A stretch of 12,966 nucleotides of DNA from Bdellovibrionales bacterium. GTDB lineage: Bacteria; Bdellovibrionota; Bacteriovoracia; Bacteriovoracales; Bacteriovoracaceae. Both the position numbers and the translations under genes were made by a program. Location of the stretch: positions 1-12,966 of the forward strand of contig JAHFAA010000058.1 of NCBI GenBank assembly GCA_023250775.1, read 5' to 3'. Position 1 is the stretch's first letter. Every line of letters starts with the position of its first letter. Under the pieces are notes generated by a model. The model worked only from the letters and a program-made list of their open reading frames with translations. It ran no database searches and was not told the origin of the DNA. This document shows, piece by piece, positions 1 through 6,819 of this stretch.

Positions 1-936
1 ATGGATATTGTGAAAGAGCTTCAAGTCGATCTTCCACCTTCGGCCGGCACCTGCTGTAGCATCACAAAAGAACCTTTCACTCCTGATATTGCCCGCGCCC
101 GCAAGATGTACCAGGATGATTTTGAGCGTGAAATTGTCAAACGATATGCTCCCAATCACCCCACCTACATTAAATGGAAGGGTTTTACAGATTCAACTTT
201 GAAATTTTTAAGCACCCTAACAAAAGTACCTGGGGCCAATGTCGTGTGGGAACGAAAAGGCACGGTCGACCCTGACAGTGTTTTAATTTTGGGGGCGCAT
301 TTTGATTCTATGGCGCACGATCCGACGACGCTCAAAATAGACGCCAAGGCCAAGGCCCAGGGCGCGGATGACAATGCCAGTGGCGTTGCCGTGGCCATCA
401 GCTTGATCAAGCTTTTGTCCCAAATTCCTCTTCCCAAAACGGTTAGAATTGTCTTCTATGATTTTGGTCAAATTGGCGAGCTAGGTGCGGTGGCGATGGT
501 GAAAAAAAATACTGCCCTTTTAAAATCTCCTAAATTTGCAGGGCACATTGATTTGATGATGCTCGGTTACGACTCTCGTGACCACGATAGCGAAAAGAAA
601 TATGGAAACATGATGCTCTATCTGCGCGAGTCAGACGCACCTGGAGCCGAGGCCGCGCAAAAATTGGCCCGCTGGATGCGTGACGTGGGCAAGCGTAATG
701 TCACCGGCATGGACTTTGTTCCCACCGAAAATGACTTTAACCAAGGCGATGGCTCGGCCTACTGGGAGTTGGGTGTTCCGACGCTGGTGTTCACCCAAAA
801 TTGGGAGACAGACATGAATCCCAACTATCATACCATCAGTGATTTTGCCGAAACGCTCAATTATCAAACACTTTTTAAGAGTTATGAATTTATCGCCTCA
901 GGAGTTCTTGCCTGGGCATTTGATATCGTGAAGTAA
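1..936 (+). CDS. M28-family zinc peptidase homologue, active site degenerate
   Basis: The fold is recognisable as an M28 aminopeptidase/glutaminyl-cyclase-like domain. GAHFDS (residues 98-103) carries the usual His and Asp (H100, D102), GADDNASG (121-128) carries the metal-bridging Asp (D124), and YHT (276-278) carries the last metal His (H277). The usual Glu-Glu pair of the EExGLxGS motif is replaced: here it reads GQIGELGA, with G156-Q157 in place of catalytic base and metal ligand. The NLDMxG metal Asp also appears replaced by M186, unless D184 substitutes. No signal peptide follows the first ATG, but that ATG is base 1 of the window, so the gene may begin further upstream. It ends 19 bases before mnmA on the same strand and may be co-transcribed with it. 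Family membership is fairly certain. Peptidase activity is doubtful; it could be a pseudo-enzyme or binding protein. Confidence 0.8.
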   Translation: MDIVKELQVDLPPSAGTCCSITKEPFTPDIARARKMYQDDFEREIVKRYAPNHPTYIKWKGFTDSTLKFLSTLTKVPGANVVWERKGTVDPDSVLILGAHFDSMAHDPTTLKIDAKAKAQGADDNASGVAVAISLIKLLSQIPLPKTVRIVFYDFGQIGELGAVAMVKKNTALLKSPKFAGHIDLMMLGYDSRDHDSEKKYGNMMLYLRESDAPGAEAAQKLARWMRDVGKRNVTGMDFVPTENDFNQGDGSAYWELGVPTLVFTQNWETDMNPNYHTISDFAETLNYQTLFKSYEFIASGVLAWAFDIVK

Positions 937-955
937 CGTTGCTATAAACGGCCCT

Positions 956-2089
956 ATGAATAGTCACTCCAATTACATTCCCGACCCGGCCCGCGATGGC
1001 GTCAAAAAGATTGTCGTCGGCATGTCCGGTGGCGTGGATTCCTCTGTGGCGGCGGCCATCTTGAAGAAAATGGGCCACGAGGTGATTGGCCTTTTCATGA
1101 AAAATTGGGATGAGCCAGATGGCCCCTGCCCGGCCGAGAAGGATTTTGAGGACGTCGCTCGTGTCTGCGCCCGATTGGATATTCCCTTTTTCCCAGTCGA
1201 ATTTATCAAGGAATATCAGGATTCAGTCTTTCAGTGGTTCCTAAAAGAATATGAGGCCGGGCATACACCTAATCCCGACATTCTTTGCAACCGCGAAATT
1301 AAATTTAAAGTTTTTTACAAGCACGCCCTGCAATTGGGGGCGGATTATTTTGCCACCGGCCACTACGCCCAGCACATGATTGATCCGGACGGCCACCATC
1401 ACATGCTCAAGGGTGCCGATCCCGGCAAAGACCAGAGTTATTTTCTCTGTAGCATGGAAGAGGAAATTTTAAAGCGCGTGCTGTTTCCCGTGGGGCATCT
1501 GCAAAAAAAAGAGGTGCGAAAGATTGCCGAAGAGGCCCAGCTTTCGGTCATGCATAAAAAAGACAGCACCGGGATTTGCTTTATTGGCGAGCGTCCTTTT
1601 CGTCAGTTTCTGTCCACCTATCTGAAACCCAAACCTGGGCCATTTAAACATTTAAATGGCGAAGTGGTGGGACGACATCAGGGGGTTCACTTTTATACCT
1701 TGGGGCAACGAAAGGGGCTTGGTCTAGGAGGCCCAGGCGAAGCGTGGTTTGTGGTGGCGAAAGATCGCGCTTCCAATACTGTGTTTGTCGAAAGAGGCGA
1801 GAACCATCCTGCTTTGTTTGCCCGCTGGCTCACCTGTACTGAGCTGAGCTGGGTTTCCACAGGGCTGAAACTTGAGGGGCCGCTTTCTGTTCAGGCCAAA
1901 ATCCGCTATCGCCAGGAAGACCAGGAATGTGTCATCACTCCCATGCCTGGTGGTCAGGTGAGGGTGGACTTTGCCCAACCCCAAAGGGCCATTACGCCTC
2001 GTCAGGCGGTGGTTTTCTATCAGGGGGCCAAATGTCTTGGGGGCGGTTTTATCGAAACGGTCGGGCCATCACTTTACACACAAGCTTAA
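956..2089 (+). CDS. mnmA: tRNA-specific 2-thiouridylase MnmA
   Basis: MnmA adenylates and thiolates U34 in the anticodon of tRNA-Lys, tRNA-Glu and tRNA-Gln, in the cytoplasm, using sulfur relayed from a cysteine desulfurase. The protein has 377 residues, normal for the family. The N-terminal PP-loop SGGVDS is at residues 24-29. The two catalytic cysteines are C111 in the CNREIKF motif and C208 in STGICFIGE. TGHYA (134-138), DQSYFL (159-164) and TLGQRKGLG (248-256) are also typical. The C-terminal beta-barrel domains are present, so the gene looks intact. The ATG at 956 has no good ribosome site, but no better in-frame start lies before the PP-loop; reading may depend on the gene just upstream. 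The stop codon overlaps the stop of a convergent small gene. Confidence 0.97.
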   Translation: MNSHSNYIPDPARDGVKKIVVGMSGGVDSSVAAAILKKMGHEVIGLFMKNWDEPDGPCPAEKDFEDVARVCARLDIPFFPVEFIKEYQDSVFQWFLKEYEAGHTPNPDILCNREIKFKVFYKHALQLGADYFATGHYAQHMIDPDGHHHMLKGADPGKDQSYFLCSMEEEILKRVLFPVGHLQKKEVRKIAEEAQLSVMHKKDSTGICFIGERPFRQFLSTYLKPKPGPFKHLNGEVVGRHQGVHFYTLGQRKGLGLGGPGEAWFVVAKDRASNTVFVERGENHPALFARWLTCTELSWVSTGLKLEGPLSVQAKIRYRQEDQECVITPMPGGQVRVDFAQPQRAITPRQAVVFYQGAKCLGGGFIETVGPSLYTQA

Positions 2090-2289
2090 TCTTTTGAAGT
2101 CGGCGTCTCTTTTGCTGGTCTACGCTGGCCCTTTTCCGTAAAGGCCTGGCATTCATGGCCGGAATTCTGTTTTACTGTGCGAGAAGGAATTTCTTTAGAT
2201 TTAAAACGAAAGGCCCGGCACCCATAGGGAACCGCACTATCGAAGGTGATAAAAAAATGTTTGCACTGATGGCAATTGGGACAATCCAT
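2086..2289 (-). CDS. Small four-cysteine conserved protein (67 aa)
   Basis: This short protein has cysteines at residues 3, 6, 9, 24 and 47. The pattern reads CxxC, then FFITFD, PYGC, FKSKEIPS, and a final SGxxCxAF. I recognise this as resembling a small conserved family seen in several proteobacteria, sometimes loosely annotated as uracil-DNA-glycosylase-like; I do not know its function. The spacing of cysteines suggests a zinc or iron-sulfur site. The ATG at 2287-2289 is preceded by AGGTG about 8 bases upstream. The last 15 residues or so are polar and look disordered. It converges on mnmA and the two stop codons share bases 2086-2089 (TTAA), which is odd but not rare in compact genomes. 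It could regulate nothing and simply be a small metal-binding protein. Confidence 0.7.
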   Translation of the reverse strand: MDCPNCHQCKHFFITFDSAVPYGCRAFRFKSKEIPSRTVKQNSGHECQAFTEKGQRRPAKETPTSKD

Positions 2290-2527
2290 AAGAGCACCTA
2301 AGTCTATTAGATCACAAGTTTTTTATTGACCCAAGGGGCGTGCGGACTAGGAAAATTTGGCCAATTTTTAGACGGCCTGCCACGGCTTGTTCATGAAAAT
2401 ATTACGGCCCAGTGGCCAAGAGGGCGAAACCAGGGAGATAAAAGGGCAAATTAAGGCATCAAAAGTTGGCACCCGCACTGCAAGAGAAAGAGGCAGGGAG
2501 TGGGGGGCACACACTTGAGGGATGCCC
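2290..2527. other. Intergenic, no clear feature
   Basis: This GC-richer stretch between the Cys-rich gene and the small acidic gene holds no credible ORF or strong promoter. Only short chance dyads (such as GGCC repeats near 2405-2420) are seen. Confidence 0.4.
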
Positions 2528-2893
2528 ATGTTTAACTTTGAAACTGTGGTGAATTTGGCAATGGAACATCTTACAGAAGATAAAATTCTAGTTATGTTTC
2601 CGGAGAGTCGGCACTACGAGAGAATCGAGACGCTGGAGCACAACCAGGATTTGGATGACGAGGCCCCTGTGGATTTAATCGAATCCATGCTGAAGGAAGT
2701 CGATCCAGAACTCCTCGCGCCCCAGACGCCTAGACCAGAGCTGACGGCCCCCGTTTCCAGTCATGACAACAAAGATCTGACGCAAGTTTTCGACGTCCAG
2801 CTCGACTCCTTGGGAGAGGCACTGGAACGCCTTCGATACTATCTGCACGAAATTGAACAGTTTTTACCAGAAAAATCTCGCCGCAAACGATAA
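2528..2893 (+). CDS. Small acidic hypothetical protein (121 aa)
   Basis: I do not recognise this protein. It is soluble, rich in Glu and Asp, with a predicted helical start (FETVVNLAMEHL), a low-complexity middle containing several prolines (about residues 60-80), and a C-terminal amphipathic helix (LGEALERLRYYLHEIEQFL) followed by the basic tail KSRRKR. The helix could be a dimerisation segment. Two ATGs are available, at 2522 and 2528. GAGGG at 2517-2521 abuts the first but lies 6 bases before the second, so 2528 is the likely start. It stands alone before tRNA-Leu. No enzyme motif, signal peptide or membrane segment is visible. Confidence 0.65.
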   Translation: MFNFETVVNLAMEHLTEDKILVMFPESRHYERIETLEHNQDLDDEAPVDLIESMLKEVDPELLAPQTPRPELTAPVSSHDNKDLTQVFDVQLDSLGEALERLRYYLHEIEQFLPEKSRRKR

Positions 2894-2899
2894 TATCCT

Positions 2900-2928
2900 T
2901 TGCCAAATCTTCTTGATTCCATTAAATT
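2900..2928 (+). promoter_or_regulatory. Candidate promoter of tRNA-Leu
   Basis: TTGCCA (2900-2905) and TAAATT (2923-2928) are separated by 17 bases and placed so that transcription would begin a few bases before the tRNA at 2940. The -35 matches four of six consensus bases and the -10 four of six. This is position-based inference. Confidence 0.4.
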
Positions 2929-2939
2929 TTTTGCCATGT

Positions 2940-3024
2940 GCCCAGGTGGCGAAATTGGTAGACGCACTACCTTGAGGTGGTAGCGCCGAGAGGCATGCTG
3001 GTTCGAGTCCAGTCCTGGGCACCA
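2940..3024 (+). tRNA. tRNA-Leu (anticodon GAG)
   Basis: The acceptor stem GCCCAGG (2940-2946) pairs with CCTGGGC (3014-3020), followed by discriminator A and an encoded CCA (3022-3024). The anticodon stem CTACC/GGTAG encloses the loop TTGAGGT, giving anticodon GAG, which reads CUC and CUU leucine codons. The long variable arm (GCC GAGA GGC) is of the class II type expected for leucine tRNA. The T arm CTGG-TTCGAGT-CCAG is canonical. A T-rich stretch (ATTCTTTTT) follows directly. The integrase gene lies immediately downstream, making the 3' half a likely attachment site. Confidence 0.97.
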
Positions 3025-3103
3025 ATTCTTTTTAACTACCCGAAATTAAAAATAAATCAGGCCTTTACACCAATCGCGTGAGCTAAATATGAGCTACGAC
3101 AAA

Positions 3104-4219
3104 TTACAATGCGCGAGTACTGGCGATAAAAGATTTTCTTTTCTGCCACAAATCTACAACCGTTCCGGTGGTTTCGTTTCCGAGGCTCACAACATTGATG
3201 GCCGAGGCCAGATGATCTGGTGAGAGATGCGCGTACCGCATAGTCATTTCAATTTGTGAGTGGCCTAAGATTCTTTGCAGATCGTAGAGGTTTCCGCCAT
3301 TCATCATGAAATGACTTGCGAACGTGTGGCGCAAATCGTGAAAGCGAAAGTGTCGTTCAAGCTCGGCGAGTTTCTGGGCCTTGCCAAAATCACGATAAAC
3401 GTGATGAGGATTAATTGGCGTTCCGTCAATATCCTCAAACACAAAATCGCTTTTACGCTTTTTAAACATCGCAAGCAGTAGAGACTTGGCCTGAGCATTC
3501 ATCGGCACAATTCGGCGGCGTCCTGTCTTGGTTGTGGCCCGATATCCACGGCGATCTCGAATGCCTCCTACTTCGATCTGTGAGCTTGCCAAGTTCACAC
3601 GGTCCCAGCGAAGGCCACACAGTTCTCCTCGGCGCATGCCTGAGTTCATGGCGATGACGTAAAGTGGGTAGCTTGGGTCATGTGCGTTGACACGAAGGAA
3701 CTGGTTGATCTCGGTTTTGGTCATGTAGATTTCCTCGCACAAATCTTCTTTCAGATTTTTAAATCCCTTCATGGGGTTTGAGCGCAAGTAGTCTTCTTCC
3801 ACCGCCGCATTCAAGAGTGTGCGCAAACAACCTAAGATGAGATTAATGCCTCGGGCGTTGTGTTCCTTCTTTTTTAGGTTCACTACAAACTTGTCGATGT
3901 GATGAAGTTGCATTTCGTTTAAGCACAGCTCGCCAAAGTTTGGAAGAAAGTGTCGCCTGATGTATTGCTCGTAGTTTTCATAAGTGCTTTCTGAGCGGTA
4001 GGCCCGGACTTTTTCTTCAAGCCATTTTTTGGCGAAGAACTCAAAACCCACTTTTTCGAAGTGTTTTAAGTTCAGTTCCTCGGCATTTCTAAGCGAGACA
4101 TACTGCGCCTTCCAGGCCTGAGCATCGCTTTTTCGTTTGAAGGTTCTACTGATTGGTCGGCCTTCGACATAAATTTTTACGCGATAGACAGAACCATTTT
4201 TTCTTTTAAGCTGTTCCAT
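3104..4219 (-). CDS. int: Tyrosine recombinase / phage-type integrase
   Basis: This enzyme cuts and rejoins DNA at attachment sites through a tyrosine. In 371-residue numbering the catalytic set is complete: R196 in SGMRRGEL, K231 in TTKTGRRR, H294 and R297 in HDLRHTFASH, H320 in LGHSQIEMT, and nucleophile Y329 in MRYAHLSP. The first 55 or so residues form a beta-rich arm-type DNA-binding domain, followed by a helical core-binding (SAM-like) domain at about 60-155. The start at 4219 is chosen because AAGGAG lies 6 bases before it; an in-frame start 10 codons upstream lacks a ribosome site. Its 3' end faces tRNA-Leu, whose 3' end is the probable integration target. It appears intact and so may be active. 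Confidence 0.95.
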   Translation of the reverse strand: MEQLKRKNGSVYRVKIYVEGRPISRTFKRKSDAQAWKAQYVSLRNAEELNLKHFEKVGFEFFAKKWLEEKVRAYRSESTYENYEQYIRRHFLPNFGELCLNEMQLHHIDKFVVNLKKKEHNARGINLILGCLRTLLNAAVEEDYLRSNPMKGFKNLKEDLCEEIYMTKTEINQFLRVNAHDPSYPLYVIAMNSGMRRGELCGLRWDRVNLASSQIEVGGIRDRRGYRATTKTGRRRIVPMNAQAKSLLLAMFKKRKSDFVFEDIDGTPINPHHVYRDFGKAQKLAELERHFRFHDLRHTFASHFMMNGGNLYDLQRILGHSQIEMTMRYAHLSPDHLASAINVVSLGNETTGTVVDLWQKRKSFIASTRAL

Positions 4220-4288
4220 TGTTTCTCCTTTGATGAAAAACAGTGGCACAGTCTGCGACTGTCGTTGTCTTTTTTGAGGTGATCATAA

Positions 4289-4310
4289 GGGGGCCACCAA
4301 ATGGGCCCCC
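4289..4310 (-). terminator. GC-rich hairpin between the HTH genes and the integrase
   Basis: GGGGGCC (4289-4295) and GGCCCCC (4304-4310) form a 7-bp stem with an 8-base loop. On the minus strand it follows the HTH gene and precedes the integrase. There is no proper T-run after it on that strand, so it may attenuate rather than fully terminate. On the plus strand it is followed by AACTTGTTTT. Confidence 0.4.
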
Positions 4311-4345
4311 AACTTGTTTTGAATTATAAAAGAGCAGCTTCAACC

Positions 4346-4534
4346 TTAGCACTCTGTACCTCGTCTTGGAAGGATTGTGTGGCCGTCCAACCACTTGATA
4401 AGCTCAGTTCTATTCAAGCGAACCAGTGCGCCTATTTTAATATAGGGAATCTCTCGTCTAAAAATGGCGGCTCGGACTCGGCCAACTTTTAAGTTAAGCA
4501 TTGATGCTGCTTCGGAAACGGTCAGTAGTTCCAT
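4346..4534 (-). CDS. Excisionase-like HTH DNA-binding protein A (62 aa)
   Basis: This is a short winged-HTH protein of the MerR-like/excisionase class (the HTH_17 type): LLTVSEAASMLNLKVGRVRA forms the helix-turn-helix, and IPYIKIGALVRLNRTEL forms the wing and closing strand typical of the family. Such proteins bind attachment sites and steer the integrase toward excision, or repress element genes. The ATG at 4534 has a strong AGGGAGG ribosome site. It lies 11 bases after its paralogue and upstream of the integrase on the same strand, so all three may be one transcript broken by the hairpin near 4300. Role as recombination directionality factor is inference from family and position. Confidence 0.8.
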   Translation of the reverse strand: MELLTVSEAASMLNLKVGRVRAAIFRREIPYIKIGALVRLNRTELIKWLDGHTILPRRGTEC

Positions 4535-4545
4535 TGGTGCCTCCC

Positions 4546-4734
4546 TTAATAATTAACAACCCTTTGCTTTTCTAAATAGGTCAAGAGATCAGCTTTTTTA
4601 AATCGAATCAGTCCACCTAGTTTCACATAAGGAATCTCCTTTTTTAGAATTGCTCGTCTTAATTTTGAATTCTTGATCTGAAATAATTTGATTACCTCTT
4701 CCTTTGTTAATAACTTAAGTTCACTATTTTCCAT
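4546..4734 (-). CDS. Excisionase-like HTH DNA-binding protein B (62 aa)
   Basis: This is a paralogue of the next gene with the same length and plan: LLTKEEVIKLFQIKNSKLRR (HTH) and IPYVKLGGLIRFKKADLL (wing). The two share the IPYxKxGxLxR core and end with an amphipathic helix. The ATG at 4734 is preferred because AGGGGAAGGG precedes it directly; an upstream in-frame GTG at 4764 would add ten Lys/Arg-rich residues and runs into the inverted repeat. Its promoter should lie in the 205-base intergenic stretch holding that repeat. One of the pair may be a repressor and the other an excisionase, but the sequence does not say which. Confidence 0.78.
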   Translation of the reverse strand: MENSELKLLTKEEVIKLFQIKNSKLRRAILKKEIPYVKLGGLIRFKKADLLTYLEKQRVVNY

Positions 4735-4762
4735 TTCCCTTCCCCTTATTTTTCTTTTCCCC

Positions 4763-4898
4763 ACTGGCCCCGCACTATCACAATCTACCTTTGCCTGGAG
4801 GTATTTTTAACCATCCTCATACAACTTGGTTGGATGGGGATGGTTAAAAATACTGGAGGGCAAACATCGCGAGATTATTTATTAAAAGCGGGGCCAGT
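4763..4898. repeat. Nested inverted repeat, candidate origin or operator
   Basis: Outer arms ACTGGCCCCGC (4763-4773) and GCGGGGCCAGT (4888-4898) are perfect 11-bp inverted copies. Inside them is a second dyad with 34-base arms (4792-4825 and 4829-4862) and a 3-base centre. It includes 16 perfect pairs, GTATTTTTAACCATCC at 4801-4816 against 4838-4853. The arms are interrupted by a 5-base non-paired block that reads TGGAG in both arms in direct orientation (4796-4800, 4854-4858). It fills the gap between the MOBC-like gene and the HTH genes. A transfer or replication origin, or an operator for the HTH proteins, would fit. Confidence 0.85.
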
Positions 4899-4939
4899 TT
4901 TTTAGATAACAATCATTTCTACCCAGGTTCAACCGAGGT

Positions 4940-5749
4940 TCAACTTTCATCTCTGAGCACCGTGATTCGTTTAAAAATGTCCCTAAACTTTTCGATTTTG
5001 CCTTCAAAAGCGCAGACCGATTCCATCAGATTGAAGGTTCGGTGTTTGATTTCAGGCTCAAGCAGCAGCATGATTTTGTCTCGACACATTTTGCGTTTAA
5101 GTGGGTCACGCTGACTGTCGATATGTTCAAGCGTTTTTTTATAGGCGTCAAAGGTTGCAGCTTTTTGAAAGAGATATAAGACTAGATCGTAACTTTCCCC
5201 CTTTAGGTAATCCAAAAACTTGTCGTCAATGCGTGTATAGGACTTTTGAGTAAGCTCAACTTCAATCGCCAGGGTGTTTATATTTTTGGTATTAGGTTTT
5301 AGGGTCAGGTAACAGTCTGGTCTTTTATCCGCCCCAGCTCGGTCTAAATTAATATTGCCGTTTTTAATTCCAACCTGGCCTAAGAAATAAGAAAAGACAT
5401 TCACCGCAATAATGTCGTGATGGAGAATATCTTTATTGATAGGCCAAGCGCGCTCAAGCCCTGCCTCCTTTAGTCCTTTCTCGGTTAAGTAAAGATATTT
5501 TCGGTAGCTTTGAAAGTATATGCTGCCAAGATAGCCAAAATCTTCGAGCTTTTTTACTCGTTTGGCGAAGGCCTGATAAGAATAATTGTAGTCCACTCTG
5601 CGAAGCAGTGTCTTAAGATCAAGGACGCGCCAAGACCCCAGTGTTTGAATAATGTCCTCGTAGGCACCAGAAAATAGCATTTCTTTTTCCAATAGAGACC
5701 TCCCTTGAGAAAAGTTAACCCGTCGAAAAAATATTCTTTCACCGAGCAT
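4940..5749 (-). CDS. Replication-relaxation / MOBC-like protein
   Basis: An N-terminal winged-helix region (about residues 30-97, ending in KYLYLTEKGLKEAG) is followed by a nuclease-like domain: HHD (110-112), RPD (143-145), then IEVELTQKS (162-170), R173 and K177. This PD...ExE...K layout is that of the replication-relaxation family, which includes MOBC relaxases such as CloDF13 MobC, related to restriction-endonuclease folds. Such proteins nick a transfer or replication origin. The gene is 269 codons from the ATG at 5749, but that ATG has no ribosome site. A TTG at 5692 has GGGAGG 6 bases upstream and may be the true start (250 residues). The intergenic inverted repeat lies just downstream. 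Family assignment is good; relaxase activity is inference. Confidence 0.7.
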   Translation of the reverse strand: MLGERIFFRRVNFSQGRSLLEKEMLFSGAYEDIIQTLGSWRVLDLKTLLRRVDYNYSYQAFAKRVKKLEDFGYLGSIYFQSYRKYLYLTEKGLKEAGLERAWPINKDILHHDIIAVNVFSYFLGQVGIKNGNINLDRAGADKRPDCYLTLKPNTKNINTLAIEVELTQKSYTRIDDKFLDYLKGESYDLVLYLFQKAATFDAYKKTLEHIDSQRDPLKRKMCRDKIMLLLEPEIKHRTFNLMESVCAFEGKIEKFRDIFKRITVLRDES

Positions 5750-5768
5750 TTAATTTATATTTAGAAAT

Positions 5769-6329
5769 TTATTCTAGGCCGTGGAGCTGTTCTTTTATTT
5801 CATCAATTCCCGTTTCAAGAATAAGGAATAAAAGAAAACTTCCAATAAGGGTCACGGTCAAGAGCAAGACCATTTTTTCCGCAGGATAGTTATAGATAAA
5901 AAGAAATTCGCAAAGATAATAAATTAAAAATGAAGGATAAAAAATAAAACGTGAGAGCTTCAAATGTTTAAGCTCTCCTGTCAAAATCAAAAGGCGCTTG
6001 CTTCGGTACTCAGAGACCCCAAGGCCTAGATCAATCTCTGTGATGCGATTATTGGCCTTGATTTGAAGGTAGCTTAAAAGTGTGACAGCTAAAAAGGGGA
6101 GTACGCCTATAAGCATGGCAAAACCAAAAGGCCTGGTAAAAATAGTGATGAAGTAATAAAGGCAGAGCATGGGGAGTACAATTTTATCTATGAGGGTCTT
6201 TTTCTTCCAATTATTTTTAAGCCCTTTGATATTGGAAATAAGATAACTCTGATTGGCTTCAAACTCCAACTTTGATTCTTCATTCCAGGTTTTAATTAAA
6301 TCATCGAGGTAGTGGCTCTTTTTATTCAT
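5769..6329 (-). CDS. Four-helix membrane protein, possible anti-sigma factor
   Basis: The 186-residue protein begins with a polar cytoplasmic-looking segment (1-46, including LDDLIKTWNEES) followed by four hydrophobic stretches at about 47-64, 68-90, 126-146 and 150-172, and ends with a short charged tail. The start at 6329 overlaps the end of the sigma gene by 8 bases and has AAAGGGG about 6 bases before it, so the two are translationally coupled. ECF sigma factors are usually held inactive by a membrane protein encoded directly downstream, and the N-terminal pattern resembles membrane partners of ECF sigmas in Bacteroidota. No zinc-type anti-sigma motif (HxxxCxxC) is present. Function is therefore inferred from position only. 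Confidence 0.75.
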   Translation of the reverse strand: MNKKSHYLDDLIKTWNEESKLEFEANQSYLISNIKGLKNNWKKKTLIDKIVLPMLCLYYFITIFTRPFGFAMLIGVLPFLAVTLLSYLQIKANNRITEIDLGLGVSEYRSKRLLILTGELKHLKLSRFIFYPSFLIYYLCEFLFIYNYPAEKMVLLLTVTLIGSFLLFLILETGIDEIKEQLHGLE

Positions 6330-6819
6330 GCTCTGCCCCTTTGTTTAGATAAGTCGTCAGTTTCTTTTTTAGTCTTGAGATTTTGGTTGAAACATTGTCG
6401 ACGGTTAAATCCATAATGTCCGCAATGCTGTCTTGTTCGTGTCCGATTAGATAAAGATAGATTAGTTGCCTGTCGATGGCCTTGAAGGTCGAGGCGTAAT
6501 CCAGCATAACTCGCATATCAAATTTGGCCTCAAATGCAACAGAGGCCCCTAGCTGTTCAACGTCGGTATCTAAATCTCGACATTTTTCAAACCGCTCTCG
6601 ACGGATATGATTAAAGCAAATATTCAAGGTCACACGATGGGCCCAAGTGCTCAGTTTGGACTTGCCTTTAAACGTGTCCAGCGAATCATAGATAGCGAAG
6701 CAGGCATCCTGAAAGAGTTCTCCTGCCTTCGCCTGATTTCTTTCGTGAAAAGAGCAGAGATTACTTATTTCACGGCCGTAATTATTGAGAATTTTGTAAA
6801 ATAGCTCCGTTTTATTAAT
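6322..6819 (-). CDS. ECF-type RNA polymerase sigma factor, ATT start
   Basis: Read from ATT at 6819, this is a complete 165-residue ECF sigma. Region 2 is clear: LFQDACFAIYDSLDTFKGK (about 35-53) and LSTWAHRVTLNICFNHIRR, matching the usual pattern of a DxF/Y..W helix and the -10-binding segment. Region 4 is at about 110-160: LDYASTFKAIDRQLIYLYLI, then the HTH DSIADIMDLTVDNVSTKISRL. No ATG, GTG or TTG lies in frame between the stop at 6835-6837 and region 2. The first GTG (6633) would delete nearly all of region 2, leaving a useless 103-residue fragment. AAAGGTGG (6826-6833) lies 6 bases before ATT, an ideal ribosome site. A sequencing error is the main alternative. The downstream gene overlaps by 8 bases. 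Confidence 0.8.
   Translation of the reverse strand: MNKTELFYKILNNYGREISNLCSFHERNQAKAGELFQDACFAIYDSLDTFKGKSKLSTWAHRVTLNICFNHIRRERFEKCRDLDTDVEQLGASVAFEAKFDMRVMLDYASTFKAIDRQLIYLYLIGHEQDSIADIMDLTVDNVSTKISRLKKKLTTYLNKGAEHE

Larger units (their letters stand above)
3025..5749 (-). mobile_element. Integrated element at the tRNA-Leu 3' end (right border unknown)
   Basis: A tyrosine integrase lies 79 bases after the tRNA with its 3' end facing it, the usual layout of tRNA-targeted islands and integrative plasmids. Behind it on the same strand come two excisionase-like HTH genes, a large inverted repeat and a replication-relaxation/MOBC-like gene. I looked by eye for a second copy of the tRNA 3' end (GAGTCCAGTCCTGGGCACCA) downstream and found none, so attR is outside the window or lost. 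The end given is that of the last gene with a clear mobile-element role. The sigma/membrane pair (to 6819) could also belong. Confidence 0.5.

Noticed and set aside
4206..4394. Minus-strand frame joining the integrase start and the HTH gene
   Set aside because: It runs through the hairpin near 4300, overlaps both real genes in another frame and lacks a ribosome site.
4535..4545. GGCACCAAT match to the tRNA 3' end on the minus strand as a possible att core
   Set aside because: Only 9 bases match, in a ribosome-site region and in inverted orientation; chance is likely.
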